Shown here: in pieces, positions 25,838-35,391 of the stretch
How the letters are laid out: the number at the start of each line of letters is the position of its first letter
How positions within the stretch are numbered: position 1 is the stretch's first letter
NCBI GenBank assembly: GCA_015060105.1
Contig: SUZD01000001.1
Span: 1-64,000 of the forward strand
Source of the DNA: Rikenellaceae bacterium
GTDB lineage: Bacteria; Bacteroidota; Bacteroidia; Bacteroidales; Rikenellaceae
Length of the DNA stretch: 64,000 bases
Direction of reading: 5' to 3'
Notes under the pieces: generated by a model
What the model was told of the DNA's origin: nothing
The model's input: the letters and a program-made list of their open reading frames with translations, nothing else
The model's database searches: none
Translations under genes and position numbers: made by a program

Positions 25838-27949
25838 TTATTCAATATTTTTACGTTTTCCAGCTGCTTTTTCGATGACCTCCTGTGCTACGTTGTTAGG
25901 AACGACATCGTATTTGTTGAACTCCATCGACGAAGTCGCACGACCCGACGACAAGGTACGAAGAACGGTTACATAACCGAACATCTCCGACAGGGGCACT
26001 TTGGCTTTAACCACACGTGCGTTACCTTTTTGCTCCATACCAGAGATTTGGCCACGACGTTTGTTAAGGTCACCGATGATGTCACCCATATTCTCCTCGG
26101 GAGTTACAACCTCTACTGCCATGATAGGCTCTTGGAGTACTGCTCCGGCTTTGGCTGCTACGGCACGGAAACCGTTGCGAGCGCAAATCTCGAACGAAAG
26201 TGCATCAGAGTCAACGGGGTGGAACGAACCATCTTTCAATACAACGCGCATGCTATCAACAGGGTAACCTGCCAAAGCACCGTTTGCCATTGCTGCCTCA
26301 AAACCTTTTTGAACGGCAGGAATGTACTCACGAGGTACGTTACCGCCCTTAACCTCGTCAACAAACTCCAATCCGGGTTTGTCGCCCAAAGCAGGACCAA
26401 TCTCGAAAATAATATCTGCAAACTTACCACGACCACCGGTTTGTTTCTTGAATACCTCGCGGTGTTGAACCGGTTGAGTAAGAGCCTCTTTGTACGATAC
26501 TTGAGGTGCACCTTGGTTAATCTCTACGCCGAACTCGCGTTTCAGACGGTCAACGATGATATCCAAGTGAAGCTCACCCATACCGCTAATAACGGTTTGA
26601 CCGCTATCCTCATCGGTTTTAACGGTGAAGGTGGGGTCCTCCTCTGCAAGTTTCGCAAGACCCATACCGAGTTTATCGAGGTCTTTTTGAGTCTTGGGCT
26701 CAACTGCCAAACCAATCACAGGCTCGGGGAAGGTCATCGACTCGAGTACGATAGGTGCTTTCTCGTCGCACAAGGTATCACCGGTACGAACCTCTTTGAA
26801 ACCTACTGCTGCGCAGATATCACCAGCCTCAACGAACTCGATGGGGTTTTGTTTGTTCGAGTGCATTTGGTACAAACGGCTGATACGCTCTTTCTTGCCC
26901 GAACGGCTGTTAAGAACATACGAACCAGCGTCCAAACGGCCCGAGTAAGCACGGATAAATGCCAAACGACCTACGAAGGGGTCGGTTGCAATCTTAAATG
27001 CCAATGCGCAGAAGGGATCCGATGCGTCAGAATGACGAACCTCCTCGTCGCCAGTCGAAGGATGAGTACCAACGATTGCAGGCACATCCACGGGCGAAGG
27101 CAAGTAAGCGATAATGCTATCGAGCAACAATTGCACACCTTTATTTTTAAAAGAAGAGCCGCAGAGCATAGGGATCAACTTCATCGAGCAAGTCGCTTTA
27201 CGGATAGCTGCCATCAACTCGTTGCGAGTGATAGTATCGGGGTCGGTGAAGAATTTCTCCATCAAAGCCTCATCCTCGGCAGCAACCTCCTCGATAAGTT
27301 TGTTACGCCACTCCTCAGCCTCAGCTTGCATCTCAGCGGGAATCTCTTTCAACTCGTAGTTGTCACGAACGGTTTTATCGTCGTTGTAGTAGATTGCCTT
27401 CATATCGATAAGGTCAATCAAACCTACGAATTTATCCTCCGAACCGATAGGCAATACCAAAGGAAGGGGGTTAGCACCCAAACGCTCCTTAACCTGTGCA
27501 CAAACATTCATAAAGTCTGCACCGGTACGGTCCATTTTGTTAACGTAACCGATACGGGGTACGTTGTATTTGTCAGCTTGACGCCATACAGTCTCACTTT
27601 GGGGCTCAACACCACCAACAGCACAGAAAGTAGCAACAGCACCGTCCAACACACGCAACGAACGCTCTACCTCAACGGTAAAGTCAACGTGTCCCGGGGT
27701 GTCAATCAAGTTGATTTGATAAGTTTTAGAATTGTAGTTCCAGAAGGCGGTAGTAGCAGCCGAGGTGATGGTAATACCACGCTCTTGCTCTTGTGCCATC
27801 CAGTCCATAGTGGCAGTACCCTCGTGAGTCTCACCAATCTTGTGAGTCTTTCCGGTGTAGAAAAGGATTCGCTCAGATGTAGTGGTCTTACCGGCATCGA
27901 TGTGCGCCATGATACCGATATTTCTTGTATATCTTAAATCTCTTGCCAT
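25838..27949 (-). CDS. fusA: Translation elongation factor G
   Basis: The 703-aa GTPase translocates tRNA and mRNA after peptide bond formation. It shows the G1 motif [15 protein letters not shown]2/G3 region ([24 protein letters not shown]), G4 [10 protein letters not shown], then domains II-V with [12 protein letters not shown] and the C-terminal [13 protein letters not shown]. Length is typical of canonical EF-G. It lies between rpsG and rpsJ in the str segment. Like the large FISUMP lipoprotein it avoids TTA, CTA and TCA codons, so the opposite strand is open for 700 codons. Confidence 0.99.
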   Translation of the reverse strand: MARDLRYTRNIGIMAHIDAGKTTTSERILFYTGKTHKIGETHEGTATMDWMAQEQERGITITSAATTAFWNYNSKTYQINLIDTPGHVDFTVEVERSLRVLDGAVATFCAVGGVEPQSETVWRQADKYNVPRIGYVNKMDRTGADFMNVCAQVKERLGANPLPLVLPIGSEDKFVGLIDLIDMKAIYYNDDKTVRDNYELKEIPAEMQAEAEEWRNKLIEEVAAEDEALMEKFFTDPDTITRNELMAAIRKATCSMKLIPMLCGSSFKNKGVQLLLDSIIAYLPSPVDVPAIVGTHPSTGDEEVRHSDASDPFCALAFKIATDPFVGRLAFIRAYSGRLDAGSYVLNSRSGKKERISRLYQMHSNKQNPIEFVEAGDICAAVGFKEVRTGDTLCDEKAPIVLESMTFPEPVIGLAVEPKTQKDLDKLGMGLAKLAEEDPTFTVKTDEDSGQTVISGMGELHLDIIVDRLKREFGVEINQGAPQVSYKEALTQPVQHREVFKKQTGGRGKFADIIFEIGPALGDKPGLEFVDEVKGGNVPREYIPAVQKGFEAAMANGALAGYPVDSMRVVLKDGSFHPVDSDALSFEICARNGFRAVAAKAGAVLQEPIMAVEVVTPEENMGDIIGDLNKRRGQISGMEQKGNARVVKAKVPLSEMFGYVTVLRTLSSGRATSSMEFNKYDVVPNNVAQEVIEKAAGKRKNIE

Positions 27950-27965
27950 ATTACAATACCTCTAA

Positions 27966-28442
27966 CTAAAATCTGAAATGTGCGAATGCTTTGTTAGCCT
28001 CTGCCATACGGTGCATCTCCTCTTTACGCTTGAACGCAGCACCCTCGTTGTTGTATGCAGCCATAATCTCTGCTGCAAGTTTCTCTGCCATCGAGTGACC
28101 GGCGCGTTTACGCGAATAAAGGACCATATTTTTCATAGAGAGTGAAATCTTACGCTCCGGTCTAACCTCTGTGGGAACTTGGAAGGTTGCACCACCAACA
28201 CGGCGCGATTTAACTTCGACTTGCGGCGTGATGTTCTCCAATGCTTGTTTCCAAATCTCCAGAGGAGCCTTATCTGCATCGTTCATCTTCTCGCCAACCA
28301 TATCCATTGCATCATAGAATATGGAATACGCAATACTCTTCTTGCCATCCAGCATCAAGTTGTTTACAAAGCGAGTAACCATTACATCGCCGAACTTGGG
28401 ATCCGGAAGTAGAATTCGCTTTTTAGGCTTTGCTTTTCTCAT
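27966..28442 (-). CDS. rpsG: 30S ribosomal protein S7
   Basis: The 158-aa protein initiates assembly of the 30S head and contacts E-site t[38 protein letters not shown] and [24 protein letters not shown] are diagnostic. It is placed between rpsL and fusA in normal str order, with gaps of 32 and 16 bases. Confidence 0.98.
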   Translation of the reverse strand: MRKAKPKKRILLPDPKFGDVMVTRFVNNLMLDGKKSIAYSIFYDAMDMVGEKMNDADKAPLEIWKQALENITPQVEVKSRRVGGATFQVPTEVRPERKISLSMKNMVLYSRKRAGHSMAEKLAAEIMAAYNNEGAAFKRKEEMHRMAEANKAFAHFRF

Positions 28443-28474
28443 TGTTGTTAATCTTTTTACTTAGTTACGTTCAA

Positions 28475-28852
28475 TTACTTTTGTTTGGGACGTTTTGCAC
28501 CGTATTTCGAACGGCGTTGACGGCGACCATCTACACCCGCAGAATCCAATGCTCCACGTACAAGGTGATAACGTACACCGGGGAGGTCTTTCACACGACC
28601 GCCACGAACCAAAACGATTGAGTGCTCTTGCAGGTTGTGACCCTCTCCGGGAATGTAGGCGTTCACCTCTTTACCGTTGGTCAAACGAACCCTCGCAACT
28701 TTACGCATAGCCGAGTTAGGCTTCTTGGGGGTGGTGGTGTAAACACGCACGCACACACCGCGTCGTTGCGGACAAGCGTCAAGCGAAGGCGACTTACTCT
28801 TGAACTCGAGTTGCTCGCGACCGCTTCTAACTAACTGTTGAATAGTTGGCAT
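28475..28852 (-). CDS. rpsL: 30S ribosomal protein S12
   Basis: The 125-aa protein is at the decoding centre. [15 protein letters not shown], the conserved [21 protein letters not shown] (Lys of the KPNS loop is the classical streptomycin site) and [17 protein letters not shown] are visible. It is the first gene of the 33-gene str-S10-spc-alpha cluster and has a consensus promoter 65 bases upstream with a small leader hairpin. Confidence 0.99.
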   Translation of the reverse strand: MPTIQQLVRSGREQLEFKSKSPSLDACPQRRGVCVRVYTTTPKKPNSAMRKVARVRLTNGKEVNAYIPGEGHNLQEHSIVLVRGGRVKDLPGVRYHLVRGALDSAGVDGRRQRRSKYGAKRPKQK

Positions 28853-28894
28853 CTTTAATGTCCTTTAATTTTGTTTGTTAATGAATTTCACTGC

Positions 28895-28912
28895 CTCGTT
28901 CCTTAAAACGAG
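28895..28912 (-). promoter_or_regulatory. Leader hairpin at the 5' end of the ribosomal cluster transcript
   Basis: CTCGTT and AACGAG form a 6-bp stem around a 6-base loop. It begins almost at the predicted transcription start and could protect or regulate the 5' end of the long transcript. Confidence 0.4.
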
Positions 28913-28916
28913 CGTG

Positions 28917-28945
28917 CAAAGATAGGCATTTTTTTCGACATACAA
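28917..28945 (-). promoter_or_regulatory. Promoter of the str-S10-spc-alpha cluster
   Basis: On the minus strand TTG (28943-28945), an 18-base spacer and TATCTTTG (28917-28924) match the Bacteroidota consensus. The predicted leader is about 58 bases to rpsL. Confidence 0.7.
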
Positions 28946-29180
28946 AACTTTTCGCAACTCTTTTGCCCCATTTTTACAGTATTTTAGCCCTCTCAGGTCG
29001 GAATTTCAATAAAAAATATCTATCGAAAAATCAAAACAATAAGCCCAAACTATCATTTTCAATACATACAACACAAAACGCACTATCAATCAACAGTTTA
29101 CAAAAATCAATAAAATAGCTTATTTCGTACCCGAGGAGGTGTGTGGCAAAAAAATCAAACACGTGAATAAAAAACAGTTT
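28946..29180. other. AT-rich divergent intergenic region
   Basis: About 235 bases lie between the rpsL promoter and the lemA promoter. The stretch is AT-rich with no ORF of coding character, no tRNA-like fold and no clear palindrome. It probably serves as an upstream activating or spacer region for the two divergent promoters. Confidence 0.5.
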
Positions 29181-29209
29181 TTGTCATTTCGAAAAATTGG
29201 ATAACTTTG
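29181..29209 (+). promoter_or_regulatory. Promoter of the LemA-SDR unit
   Basis: TTG (29181-29183), an 18-base spacer and TAACTTTG (29202-29209) match the consensus. The leader to ATG 29290 is about 75 bases. Confidence 0.6.
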
Positions 29210-29289
29210 TAAAAACGAGCGAGTAAACGAATGGCATTTTTGATGCGACTCCACTCGCCATTAACACAACAAAAAAAATTGGGACGATA

Positions 29290-29844
29290 ATGAAAAAAGC
29301 GATTATAATACTTATTGTAATTCTCACAGGCATCGGTGTTTGGGGCGTTGGTGCATACAATAGTTTTCTAAAAAAAGAGAATAAAGCGATTGAGGCTTGG
29401 CAACAGGTAGAGGAGCAGTACAAACGTCGCAGCGACGCACTGCCCGAAATTGTAAACACTGTAAAAATTTACGCCACCAACGAGTGTGATATTTACAATC
29501 GCGTAAGTTCGGCCCGTTCGGTATGTTCCGAGATTAAAGTCGATCTCAACAACATTACTTCGGAGTCCATTGCCTTGTATCGAGCTGCGCAATACGAATT
29601 GACCGAGAGTGTTCGTGAGTTAATCGCCCTTCAAGAGAAGTATGATGCACTGAAAACCAACCAAAATTTCATCGACATCAAGGCTCGCTTACTTGACATC
29701 AAACCGCACATTGCCGAGGCTATACAAAACTTCGAAAACGAGGTGCAAAACTACAACTCCGCGCTCCAAAAGTTGCCCAATAAATACATCGCGGACCTAT
29801 TCAATGTTCGCCCCATTGACTACGGCAACACCGCTCATCAATAG
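29290..29844 (+). CDS. LemA family membrane-anchored protein
   Basis: The 184-aa protein has an N-terminal transmembrane anchor (IIILIVILTGIGVWGVGAYNSF) followed by the long alpha-helical coiled domain of LemA proteins (KKENKAIEAWQQVEEQYKRR, LPEIVNTVKIYA). LemA proteins are widespread, but their molecular role is unclear. The helical body probably faces the periplasm. It lacks the usual neighbouring TPM-domain gene; the next gene is an SDR enzyme 21 bases downstream. Confidence 0.8.
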   Translation: MKKAIIILIVILTGIGVWGVGAYNSFLKKENKAIEAWQQVEEQYKRRSDALPEIVNTVKIYATNECDIYNRVSSARSVCSEIKVDLNNITSESIALYRAAQYELTESVRELIALQEKYDALKTNQNFIDIKARLLDIKPHIAEAIQNFENEVQNYNSALQKLPNKYIADLFNVRPIDYGNTAHQ

Positions 29845-29865
29845 GATATTTTCATTCGTCTGATT

Positions 29866-30663
29866 GTGAAGAAATCAAGCACTTTTGCACTCATCACGGG
29901 AGGCAGTTCGGGCATTGGCAAATGCTATGCCGAGCAGCTTGCCGAAAAGGGTTATAATATCCTGACTATCAGCAATCAAAAGGAGCAAAACGAAGAGGTT
30001 GCCGAGCATATTTCACAGACCTACAACGTACGCGCGATAGCCCTTTACAAAGACCTTTCGGACAAAAATTCGGCAAGCGAAATTTACGCTTTTTGCAAGG
30101 CGGAAAAACTCGAAATCGAGATACTGATTAACAACGCAGGAATACTCTTATTTGACCCGCTAAACAAGACTTCGGATACCAAGATTGATGTGGCGTTGGG
30201 GCTGCACGTTCACACCCCGACAATGCTTTGCAAATTGTTCGGAGCCGACATGTGTCAGCGCGGACACGGACATATTCTGATAATGTCATCGGCAACCGTG
30301 CGCCTGGCCTACCCCACCATCTCGGTTTACAATGCAACCAAAAGTTATCTTCGCAACTTTGCGGCCTCGTTATGGTACGAATTGCGCCCTCACGGAGTAA
30401 GCATAACCACCGTCTATCCAGGCGCAATCGACACTCCATTATACTCGCTCGAAGAGCGTTATCGCAAACCATTGCGAGCTTTGGGTGTAATGATGCCTGC
30501 CGAAAGACTTGCACGCAAGGCGTTACGCCGAATGTTCCGCCGCCGTAAGAACTACACCCCCGGCTGGTTTACCAAATTTGTGGTGTGCGTTGCGCCACTC
30601 ATTCCCGATTGCGTCATTCTATGGGCAATGCGACACCCGAAACTCCGACACATTTTCCAATAA
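29866..30663 (+). CDS. Short-chain dehydrogenase/reductase (SDR)
   Basis: The 265-aa NAD(P)-dependent oxidoreductase starts at GTG 29866, which places the cofactor motif TGGSSGIG at residues 11-18. NNAG, the Ser of MSSAT and the YNATK active-site motif follow in classical SDR order, then VYPGAIDTPL. The C-terminal part (RRRKNYTPGWFTKF, then a hydrophobic helix ending HPKLRHIFQ) resembles the SDR7/DltE-like branch that often acts on lipids. The substrate cannot be named. It probably shares a transcript with lemA. Confidence 0.85.
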   Translation: MKKSSTFALITGGSSGIGKCYAEQLAEKGYNILTISNQKEQNEEVAEHISQTYNVRAIALYKDLSDKNSASEIYAFCKAEKLEIEILINNAGILLFDPLNKTSDTKIDVALGLHVHTPTMLCKLFGADMCQRGHGHILIMSSATVRLAYPTISVYNATKSYLRNFAASLWYELRPHGVSITTVYPGAIDTPLYSLEERYRKPLRALGVMMPAERLARKALRRMFRRRKNYTPGWFTKFVVCVAPLIPDCVILWAMRHPKLRHIFQ

Positions 30664-30671
30664 CAACAAAA

Positions 30672-30699
30672 GGCGTATCCCTGCGGGACACGCCTTTTT
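30672..30699 (+). terminator. Terminator between SDR and polyprenyl synthetase genes
   Basis: Stem GGCGTATCCC/GGGACACGCC (one A-C mismatch) with a 3-base loop is followed by TTTTT. AAAA on the 5' side makes it potentially bidirectional. It shares its stem with the terminators at 4269 and 61482. Confidence 0.85.
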
Positions 30700-30720
30700 A
30701 TTAAGAAGTTATCAGACCTA

Positions 30721-31692
30721 TTAGTTATTACGGGCTGCCACAAAGTCGCACATCGCCTCCATTGCGCTACGCACCTCGGAGTCGGGGTAAGATGCAACAA
30801 TACTGCGAGCCTCAACAATAAATTCGTCCATCACGTCGGCCGCAGCACGCAAACCGCCATTCTCGGCAACCAATCGGCACACCTCGGCCAACGACTCATC
30901 GGAGCCCTCATTAACCAACCGCATACAGCGTTCACGCAAAGCCTCGCTCTGCTCCATAACGCACAACAACGGAAGGGTTATCTTACCTTCGTGCAAATCG
31001 TTAAACGACGGCTTGCCCGTTGCGGCATCGGCATCGTAGTCCAACAAATCGTCTTTGATTTGAAATGCCATACCAAGCGCACGGCCCCAACGGAACATCT
31101 TATCTATCGCCTCGTCGTCGGCACCAACCGCCAACGCACCAACCGCAGCGCTTGTAGCCAAAAGTACGGCCGTCTTTTTGTAGATTATATCAAAATAGAG
31201 TTCTCGCGTCATATTGCGACGGCGATTGCACTCATTCTGCACAATCTCGCCCGTACACAGCTCCTTCATCGCACCGATAATGTAGCGGGGGATATCATAG
31301 TGGCCACTTGTAAGACCTCGTTCAAAGGCGGCAGCGAGAATAAAATCGCCACACAGCACTGCACTATTTGCGCCCCAACGGCTATTAACCGAAGGGTTAC
31401 CGCGACGCATATCCGACTCATCAATCACATCATCGTGAACAAGCGAAGCGGTATGCACCATCTCGACCAACATAGCAGCCAGATAGCTACGTTCACCAAG
31501 AGATTGGGTGGCGTGCAGACGCGACGCAAGCAAAACCAACGATGGTCGAACTGCCTTACCCGTATTCTCGATTATGTAGTCCAACATCGATTGCACAAAG
31601 GGGTCATCGGCAACCATATTGCTACGCATATAGTCGCGACACTCGTGCAGCTCTTTTTCGATAGGCTTGCGTATCTGCTCCAAAAGGGTCAT
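30721..31692 (-). CDS. Polyprenyl diphosphate synthase (trans-prenyltransferase)
   Basis: The 323-aa enzyme extends allylic diphosphates with isopentenyl diphosphate, to make a long-chain prenyl tail (such as the menaquinone side chain) or farnesyl/geranylgeranyl diphosphate. The first Asp-rich motif is in LVHDDVIDESDMRRG and the second in AFQIKDDLLDYD. GKAVRPSLVLL holds the usual basic IPP-binding residues. The start is placed at ATG 31692 (MTLLEQIRKPIEKEL); the longer track start is upstream of the -7 element. Product length cannot be read from the sequence. Long-chain octaprenyl-type synthase is most likely from overall similarity. Confidence 0.88.
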   Translation of the reverse strand: MTLLEQIRKPIEKELHECRDYMRSNMVADDPFVQSMLDYIIENTGKAVRPSLVLLASRLHATQSLGERSYLAAMLVEMVHTASLVHDDVIDESDMRRGNPSVNSRWGANSAVLCGDFILAAAFERGLTSGHYDIPRYIIGAMKELCTGEIVQNECNRRRNMTRELYFDIIYKKTAVLLATSAAVGALAVGADDEAIDKMFRWGRALGMAFQIKDDLLDYDADAATGKPSFNDLHEGKITLPLLCVMEQSEALRERCMRLVNEGSDESLAEVCRLVAENGGLRAAADVMDEFIVEARSIVASYPDSEVRSAMEAMCDFVAARNN

Positions 31693-31712
31693 AATGATTA
31701 TTATTTCGGGTG

Positions 31713-31720
31713 CAAATGTA
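31713..31720 (-). promoter_or_regulatory. -7 element for the polyprenyl synthase gene
   Basis: TACATTTG lies on the minus strand 20 bases before ATG 31692. No TTG is found at the expected distance. Confidence 0.45.
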
Positions 31721-31816
31721 CTATTTTTTTCGTGAACATTCACCTTTTACTACGACAAAAGCCAAAATCTCAACTTTTTTTAGTTACTTTGCACCTTTAT
31801 TTATAAAGCACCAAAT

Positions 31817-34261
31817 ATGAATCGTAAAAATATTCTGCTGAAAATAGCCACTTATGTCGGTATTCCGTTGCTTTTTGCGCTGGTCTGCGCCGTATATTTC
31901 TACCCGCAATTAGATGGTGAAGTTATTCCGTCCAACGACGTCACCCAATACGAGGGTATGAGCCGCGACATCAAAGATATGCGCGACCTCGAAGGTGTCG
32001 ATACCGGCTGGACAGGTCGTATGTTTGGTGGTATGCCCGCCTATCTGATTACGGTCAAATACCCCGCCACAATCATTCGCAACTCGGCAAATGCAGTGCA
32101 AAAGGCCATCGGACAACCCATCGGATTCATCGTTATTGCGATGTTGAGCTTCTGGCTGATGCTCGTCATGTTCGGTGTAAACCCGTGGGTAGGACTTATA
32201 TCGTCGCTTGCCTACGGACTTTCGACCTACTTTTTCATAATCATCGGAGCTGGACACGTTACCAAGATGTGGGCATTGGCCTATGCTCCATTGCTGATTG
32301 GCGGCGTAGCCTACACCTATCGCAAAAACATCTGGTTGGGCGGTGCGCTTACAGCCCTTTTCGCTGCCATTGAGATTGGCGCAGGACACCCGCAGATTAC
32401 CTACTACTTCGGACTTATCATTGCAGCATACGCAATCAACGAGTTTGTAATGGCTGTGCGCAACAAAACTCTCGGCCACTTTGCAAAAGCAACCGCTATT
32501 CTGCTCGTCGCTGCTGCTCTTTCGGTGGGCGCCAACTACTCGTCGTTGCACTACACCATGAGCCACTCATCAGAGACCACTCGTGGAGGCTCGGATTTGG
32601 CAAAAGAGAGCTCCGACAAAGGTGGAGGCCTTGACCTTGAATATGCAACACAATGGAGTTACGGCAAAGCCGAGACACTAAATACATTCATTCCCGACCT
32701 TATGGGTGGCGCTTCGGGCGACGGTTTCAGCACCGATGGCCCCGTTGCCAAATCATTGGCGAAATATGGCGCGCGCGACATCGCAGTTCAACTCCCAGCA
32801 TATTGGGGTGACCAACCCTACACCGCAGGCCCGACATACATCGGAGCCGTTGCAATATTCTTTGCGTTGCTCGGAGCATTATTGCTCGAAGGTCGCAAGA
32901 AGTGGTGGATTATCGGCGTCAGCATACTCGCCATTATGCTCGCTTGGGGTAGTAATATGATGTGGTTTACGGAGCTTGCATTCAAAGTGCTGCCCGGCTA
33001 CAATAAGTTCCGTACTGTGTCGATGACTCTCGCTATTGTTGAGTTCACCGTACCCCTGCTCGGTGCTCTTGCATTGGCAAAGATGTGGGAGGGGGTTGAT
33101 AGAAGAAAGCTACTCCGAAGCACCTATATTGCTGCGGGCGTCACAGGAGGAATTGCCCTTATCTGCGCGCTGTTTGGTAGTTCGCTTTTCGACATGACCT
33201 CGCCCATTGATGCGCATCTGGGTCTGCCCGGCGATGTATTGGACGCCATGCAACAAGAGCGCGCATCGATACTCAGTGCAGATGCAGTTCGTTCGTTGCT
33301 TTTCGTTGCGTTGAGTGCAGGCGTTGTTCTGCTTTGGGGCGTTGGCAAACTTCGCAAATGGGCACTCATAGCGTGCTGTGCTGCGTTGGTATTGGCAGAT
33401 ATGTTGCCTGTAAATCATCGTTATCTGCCCACGATGAACGAGGAGTCGAGATTCGAGGCTCCCAAAGAGCTTGACGTTGAGCCGACACCTGCCGACCTCT
33501 ACATTCTTCAAGACGAGGAGCCCGGTTTCCGTGTACAAAACCTTGCGGTGAGCACCTTCAATGATGCAACAACCTCGTACTTCCACCGCTCGGTCGGAGG
33601 TTATCACGGAGCCAAATTAAGCCGTTACCAAGACCTCATAGAGCACTATCTGGGCGACCCCACGAGCGAGGTTTACAGAATGCTCAACACCAAATACACC
33701 ATCTCGATTGACAAAGAGAACGGACAATATGCAATTAAGACTCACCCCGAGCGTTTGGGTGCAGCTTGGTTTGTCGATAGAGTGCTGACCGTAAGTTCGC
33801 CACAAGATGAGATTGCTGCTGTTGGACAAATAGACCTCGCTTGCGAAGCGGTTGTCGATGAGCATTTTGCAGAGCAGTACAACAAAGCCGTACTCGACAG
33901 CGTTGATCAACAGGCCTCTATCAAACTCATCTCATATCGTCCCCACCGCTTGGGTTACCGAAGCAGTTCGCAAACCGACGAGATTGCCGTTTTCTCGGAG
34001 ATATACTATCCCAATGGTTGGAGCGTTACCATTGATGGCGAGCCTGCCGAATATTTCCGAGCAAACTATGTACTGCGTGCAATGGTAATCCCCGCAGGAG
34101 AGCACTATATTGAGTGGACTTTCAACATTCCCGATTTCGACAAGGTCGAGAGCGTAACACTCACCTGCTCGATTATCATACTTGTCGCCATTGTGGCCGC
34201 AGCAGTTGCAACATTTATCCAACGCAAAAAGAGAAAAACAAGCGATGAAACAGGAAGATAA
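31817..34261 (+). CDS. YfhO-family polytopic membrane protein
   Basis: The 814-aa protein begins with a transmembrane segment (IPLLFALVCAVYFYPQL) and has a dozen or so predicted membrane helices over the first 530 residues. A large extracytoplasmic domain and a final helix (SIIILVAIVAAAVATFI) follow. The charged loop after TM1 (PSNDVTQYEGMSRDIKDM) and the GAGHVTKMWALAYAP region resemble the YfhO/GT-C-type membrane glycosyltransferase superfamily. In Bacilli YfhO is linked to glycosylation of lipoteichoic acid; the substrate here is unknown. A poor -7 match (TTACTTTG, 31784-31791) lies upstream. The end overlaps ftsX by 17 bases. Confidence 0.75.
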   Translation: MNRKNILLKIATYVGIPLLFALVCAVYFYPQLDGEVIPSNDVTQYEGMSRDIKDMRDLEGVDTGWTGRMFGGMPAYLITVKYPATIIRNSANAVQKAIGQPIGFIVIAMLSFWLMLVMFGVNPWVGLISSLAYGLSTYFFIIIGAGHVTKMWALAYAPLLIGGVAYTYRKNIWLGGALTALFAAIEIGAGHPQITYYFGLIIAAYAINEFVMAVRNKTLGHFAKATAILLVAAALSVGANYSSLHYTMSHSSETTRGGSDLAKESSDKGGGLDLEYATQWSYGKAETLNTFIPDLMGGASGDGFSTDGPVAKSLAKYGARDIAVQLPAYWGDQPYTAGPTYIGAVAIFFALLGALLLEGRKKWWIIGVSILAIMLAWGSNMMWFTELAFKVLPGYNKFRTVSMTLAIVEFTVPLLGALALAKMWEGVDRRKLLRSTYIAAGVTGGIALICALFGSSLFDMTSPIDAHLGLPGDVLDAMQQERASILSADAVRSLLFVALSAGVVLLWGVGKLRKWALIACCAALVLADMLPVNHRYLPTMNEESRFEAPKELDVEPTPADLYILQDEEPGFRVQNLAVSTFNDATTSYFHRSVGGYHGAKLSRYQDLIEHYLGDPTSEVYRMLNTKYTISIDKENGQYAIKTHPERLGAAWFVDRVLTVSSPQDEIAAVGQIDLACEAVVDEHFAEQYNKAVLDSVDQQASIKLISYRPHRLGYRSSSQTDEIAVFSEIYYPNGWSVTIDGEPAEYFRANYVLRAMVIPAGEHYIEWTFNIPDFDKVESVTLTCSIIILVAIVAAAVATFIQRKKRKTSDETGR

Positions 34262-35120
34262 AAAGATTAAACGACTCATTCGTCGTTCATACCTGATTTC
34301 GACAATCAGTATCGCAATGGTGCTGTTCCTACTTGGTACAGCCACCTACATCATGAACGGATTGTTGCAAGCGACCAACACCATTCGCGAGAATGTGGCT
34401 ATGAATATTATGCTCAACAACAATTCGGAGCAGGTTTACGATTCGCTCAAAACCGTTCTCAAAGCGAGTGACGAGGTCAAAAAAGTACGCCTAATCAGCA
34501 AAGCGCAAGCTGCCGAGGATTTCAAAGAGTATGTGGGCGAGGATTTCGAGGCGTTCCTCGGAAGCAACCCACTGCCCGATTCGTTCGAGATTATGCTCAA
34601 TGCCGACTGCTCAACTCCCGCAATCGTTGACTCGCTGGCACAATGTTGGCAGGCTTGGCCCGAAGTGATGGAGGTAGTATATCCCAAAAGCACAATTCAG
34701 ACCGTCGAGGAGAACCTCAAACGCTTCAATGTTGTACTCGCAATGATGGCCATCTCGCTTCTGGTCATCACTCTGATTCTGCTACGCAACACAATCCGCA
34801 TGACAATCAACGCCCGTCGCCGACTTATCGACACTATGCGTTTGGTGGGTGCAACACGTTGGTTTATCATGCGTCCGTTCCTTGCAAAAAGTATCGGAAA
34901 CGGACTATTGGCAGGAGTTATCGCCTCGTTGATGTTGGCAGGTATGGTGATTGCGACAGGAAAGGGTTTGCCCGAGTTGGCGTTCGTGGTTGATGACTCT
35001 GCATTACTGATGGTTTGCGGAGGCATGGTCGTTTTGGGCATTTTGCTCTCGCTTGTATTCACAGCTGCGGCTGTCAATCGCGCTATCCGTATGCGCGGAG
35101 GAGAAGTTTATATATATTAA
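34245..35120 (+). CDS. ftsX: Cell-division ABC-transporter-like permease FtsX
   Basis: The 291-aa inner-membrane protein works with the ATPase FtsE to control peptidoglycan hydrolases at the septum. The start at ATG 34245 (MKQEDKKIKRLIRRSYL) is chosen over the track's upstream codon. The first helix (SIAMVLFLLGTATYIM) is followed by a periplasmic loop of about 130 residues and three C-terminal helices with TMRLVGATRWFIMRPFLAKS, the FtsX/MacB-type permease signature. ftsE is not in the window. It starts inside the yfhO gene and is followed after 10 bases by DUF3098. Confidence 0.9.
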   Translation: MKQEDKKIKRLIRRSYLISTISIAMVLFLLGTATYIMNGLLQATNTIRENVAMNIMLNNNSEQVYDSLKTVLKASDEVKKVRLISKAQAAEDFKEYVGEDFEAFLGSNPLPDSFEIMLNADCSTPAIVDSLAQCWQAWPEVMEVVYPKSTIQTVEENLKRFNVVLAMMAISLLVITLILLRNTIRMTINARRRLIDTMRLVGATRWFIMRPFLAKSIGNGLLAGVIASLMLAGMVIATGKGLPELAFVVDDSALLMVCGGMVVLGILLSLVFTAAAVNRAIRMRGGEVYIY

Positions 35121-35130
35121 AAACATAAAT

Positions 35131-35385
35131 ATGGCACAACAACCAATCAAACAGACCGAGCAGGCCGATTCGGAAAACAAAATGGCACTCGGCAAAAAAA
35201 ATCTGATAATGATGGCTATCGGCGTCATTGTAATCGTTATTGGCTTTGTACTTATGGCCGGTGGTGGTAGCGACGACCCTACCGCCTTCAACTACGAGAT
35301 GTTTAGTTTCCGTAGAATTACACTTGCGCCTATTTTGGTTATTGGCGGATTTGTTTTCGAGGTATTTGCCATAATGAAAAAATAG
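35131..35385 (+). CDS. DUF3098 small membrane protein
   Basis: The 84-aa protein has two hydrophobic helices (LIMMAIGVIVIVIGFVLMAG and ITLAPILVIGGFVFEVFAIM) joined by SDDPTAFNYEMFSFRRI. That layout and sequence match DUF3098, a Bacteroidota protein regularly encoded between ftsX and uppP. Start is at ATG 35131; the track ORF begins inside ftsX. The function is unknown. Its constant neighbourhood suggests a role connected with envelope synthesis or division. Confidence 0.8.
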   Translation: MAQQPIKQTEQADSENKMALGKKNLIMMAIGVIVIVIGFVLMAGGGSDDPTAFNYEMFSFRRITLAPILVIGGFVFEVFAIMKK

Positions 35386-35391
35386 ACGATA

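Noticed and set aside
25835-27937. 700-aa ORF opposite fusA
   Set aside because: Same mirror effect; its codons are exact reverse complements of EF-G codons.
28946-29180. tRNA or small RNA gene between rpsL and lemA
   Set aside because: No cloverleaf or stable hairpin with a T-run could be found by eye in this AT-rich stretch.
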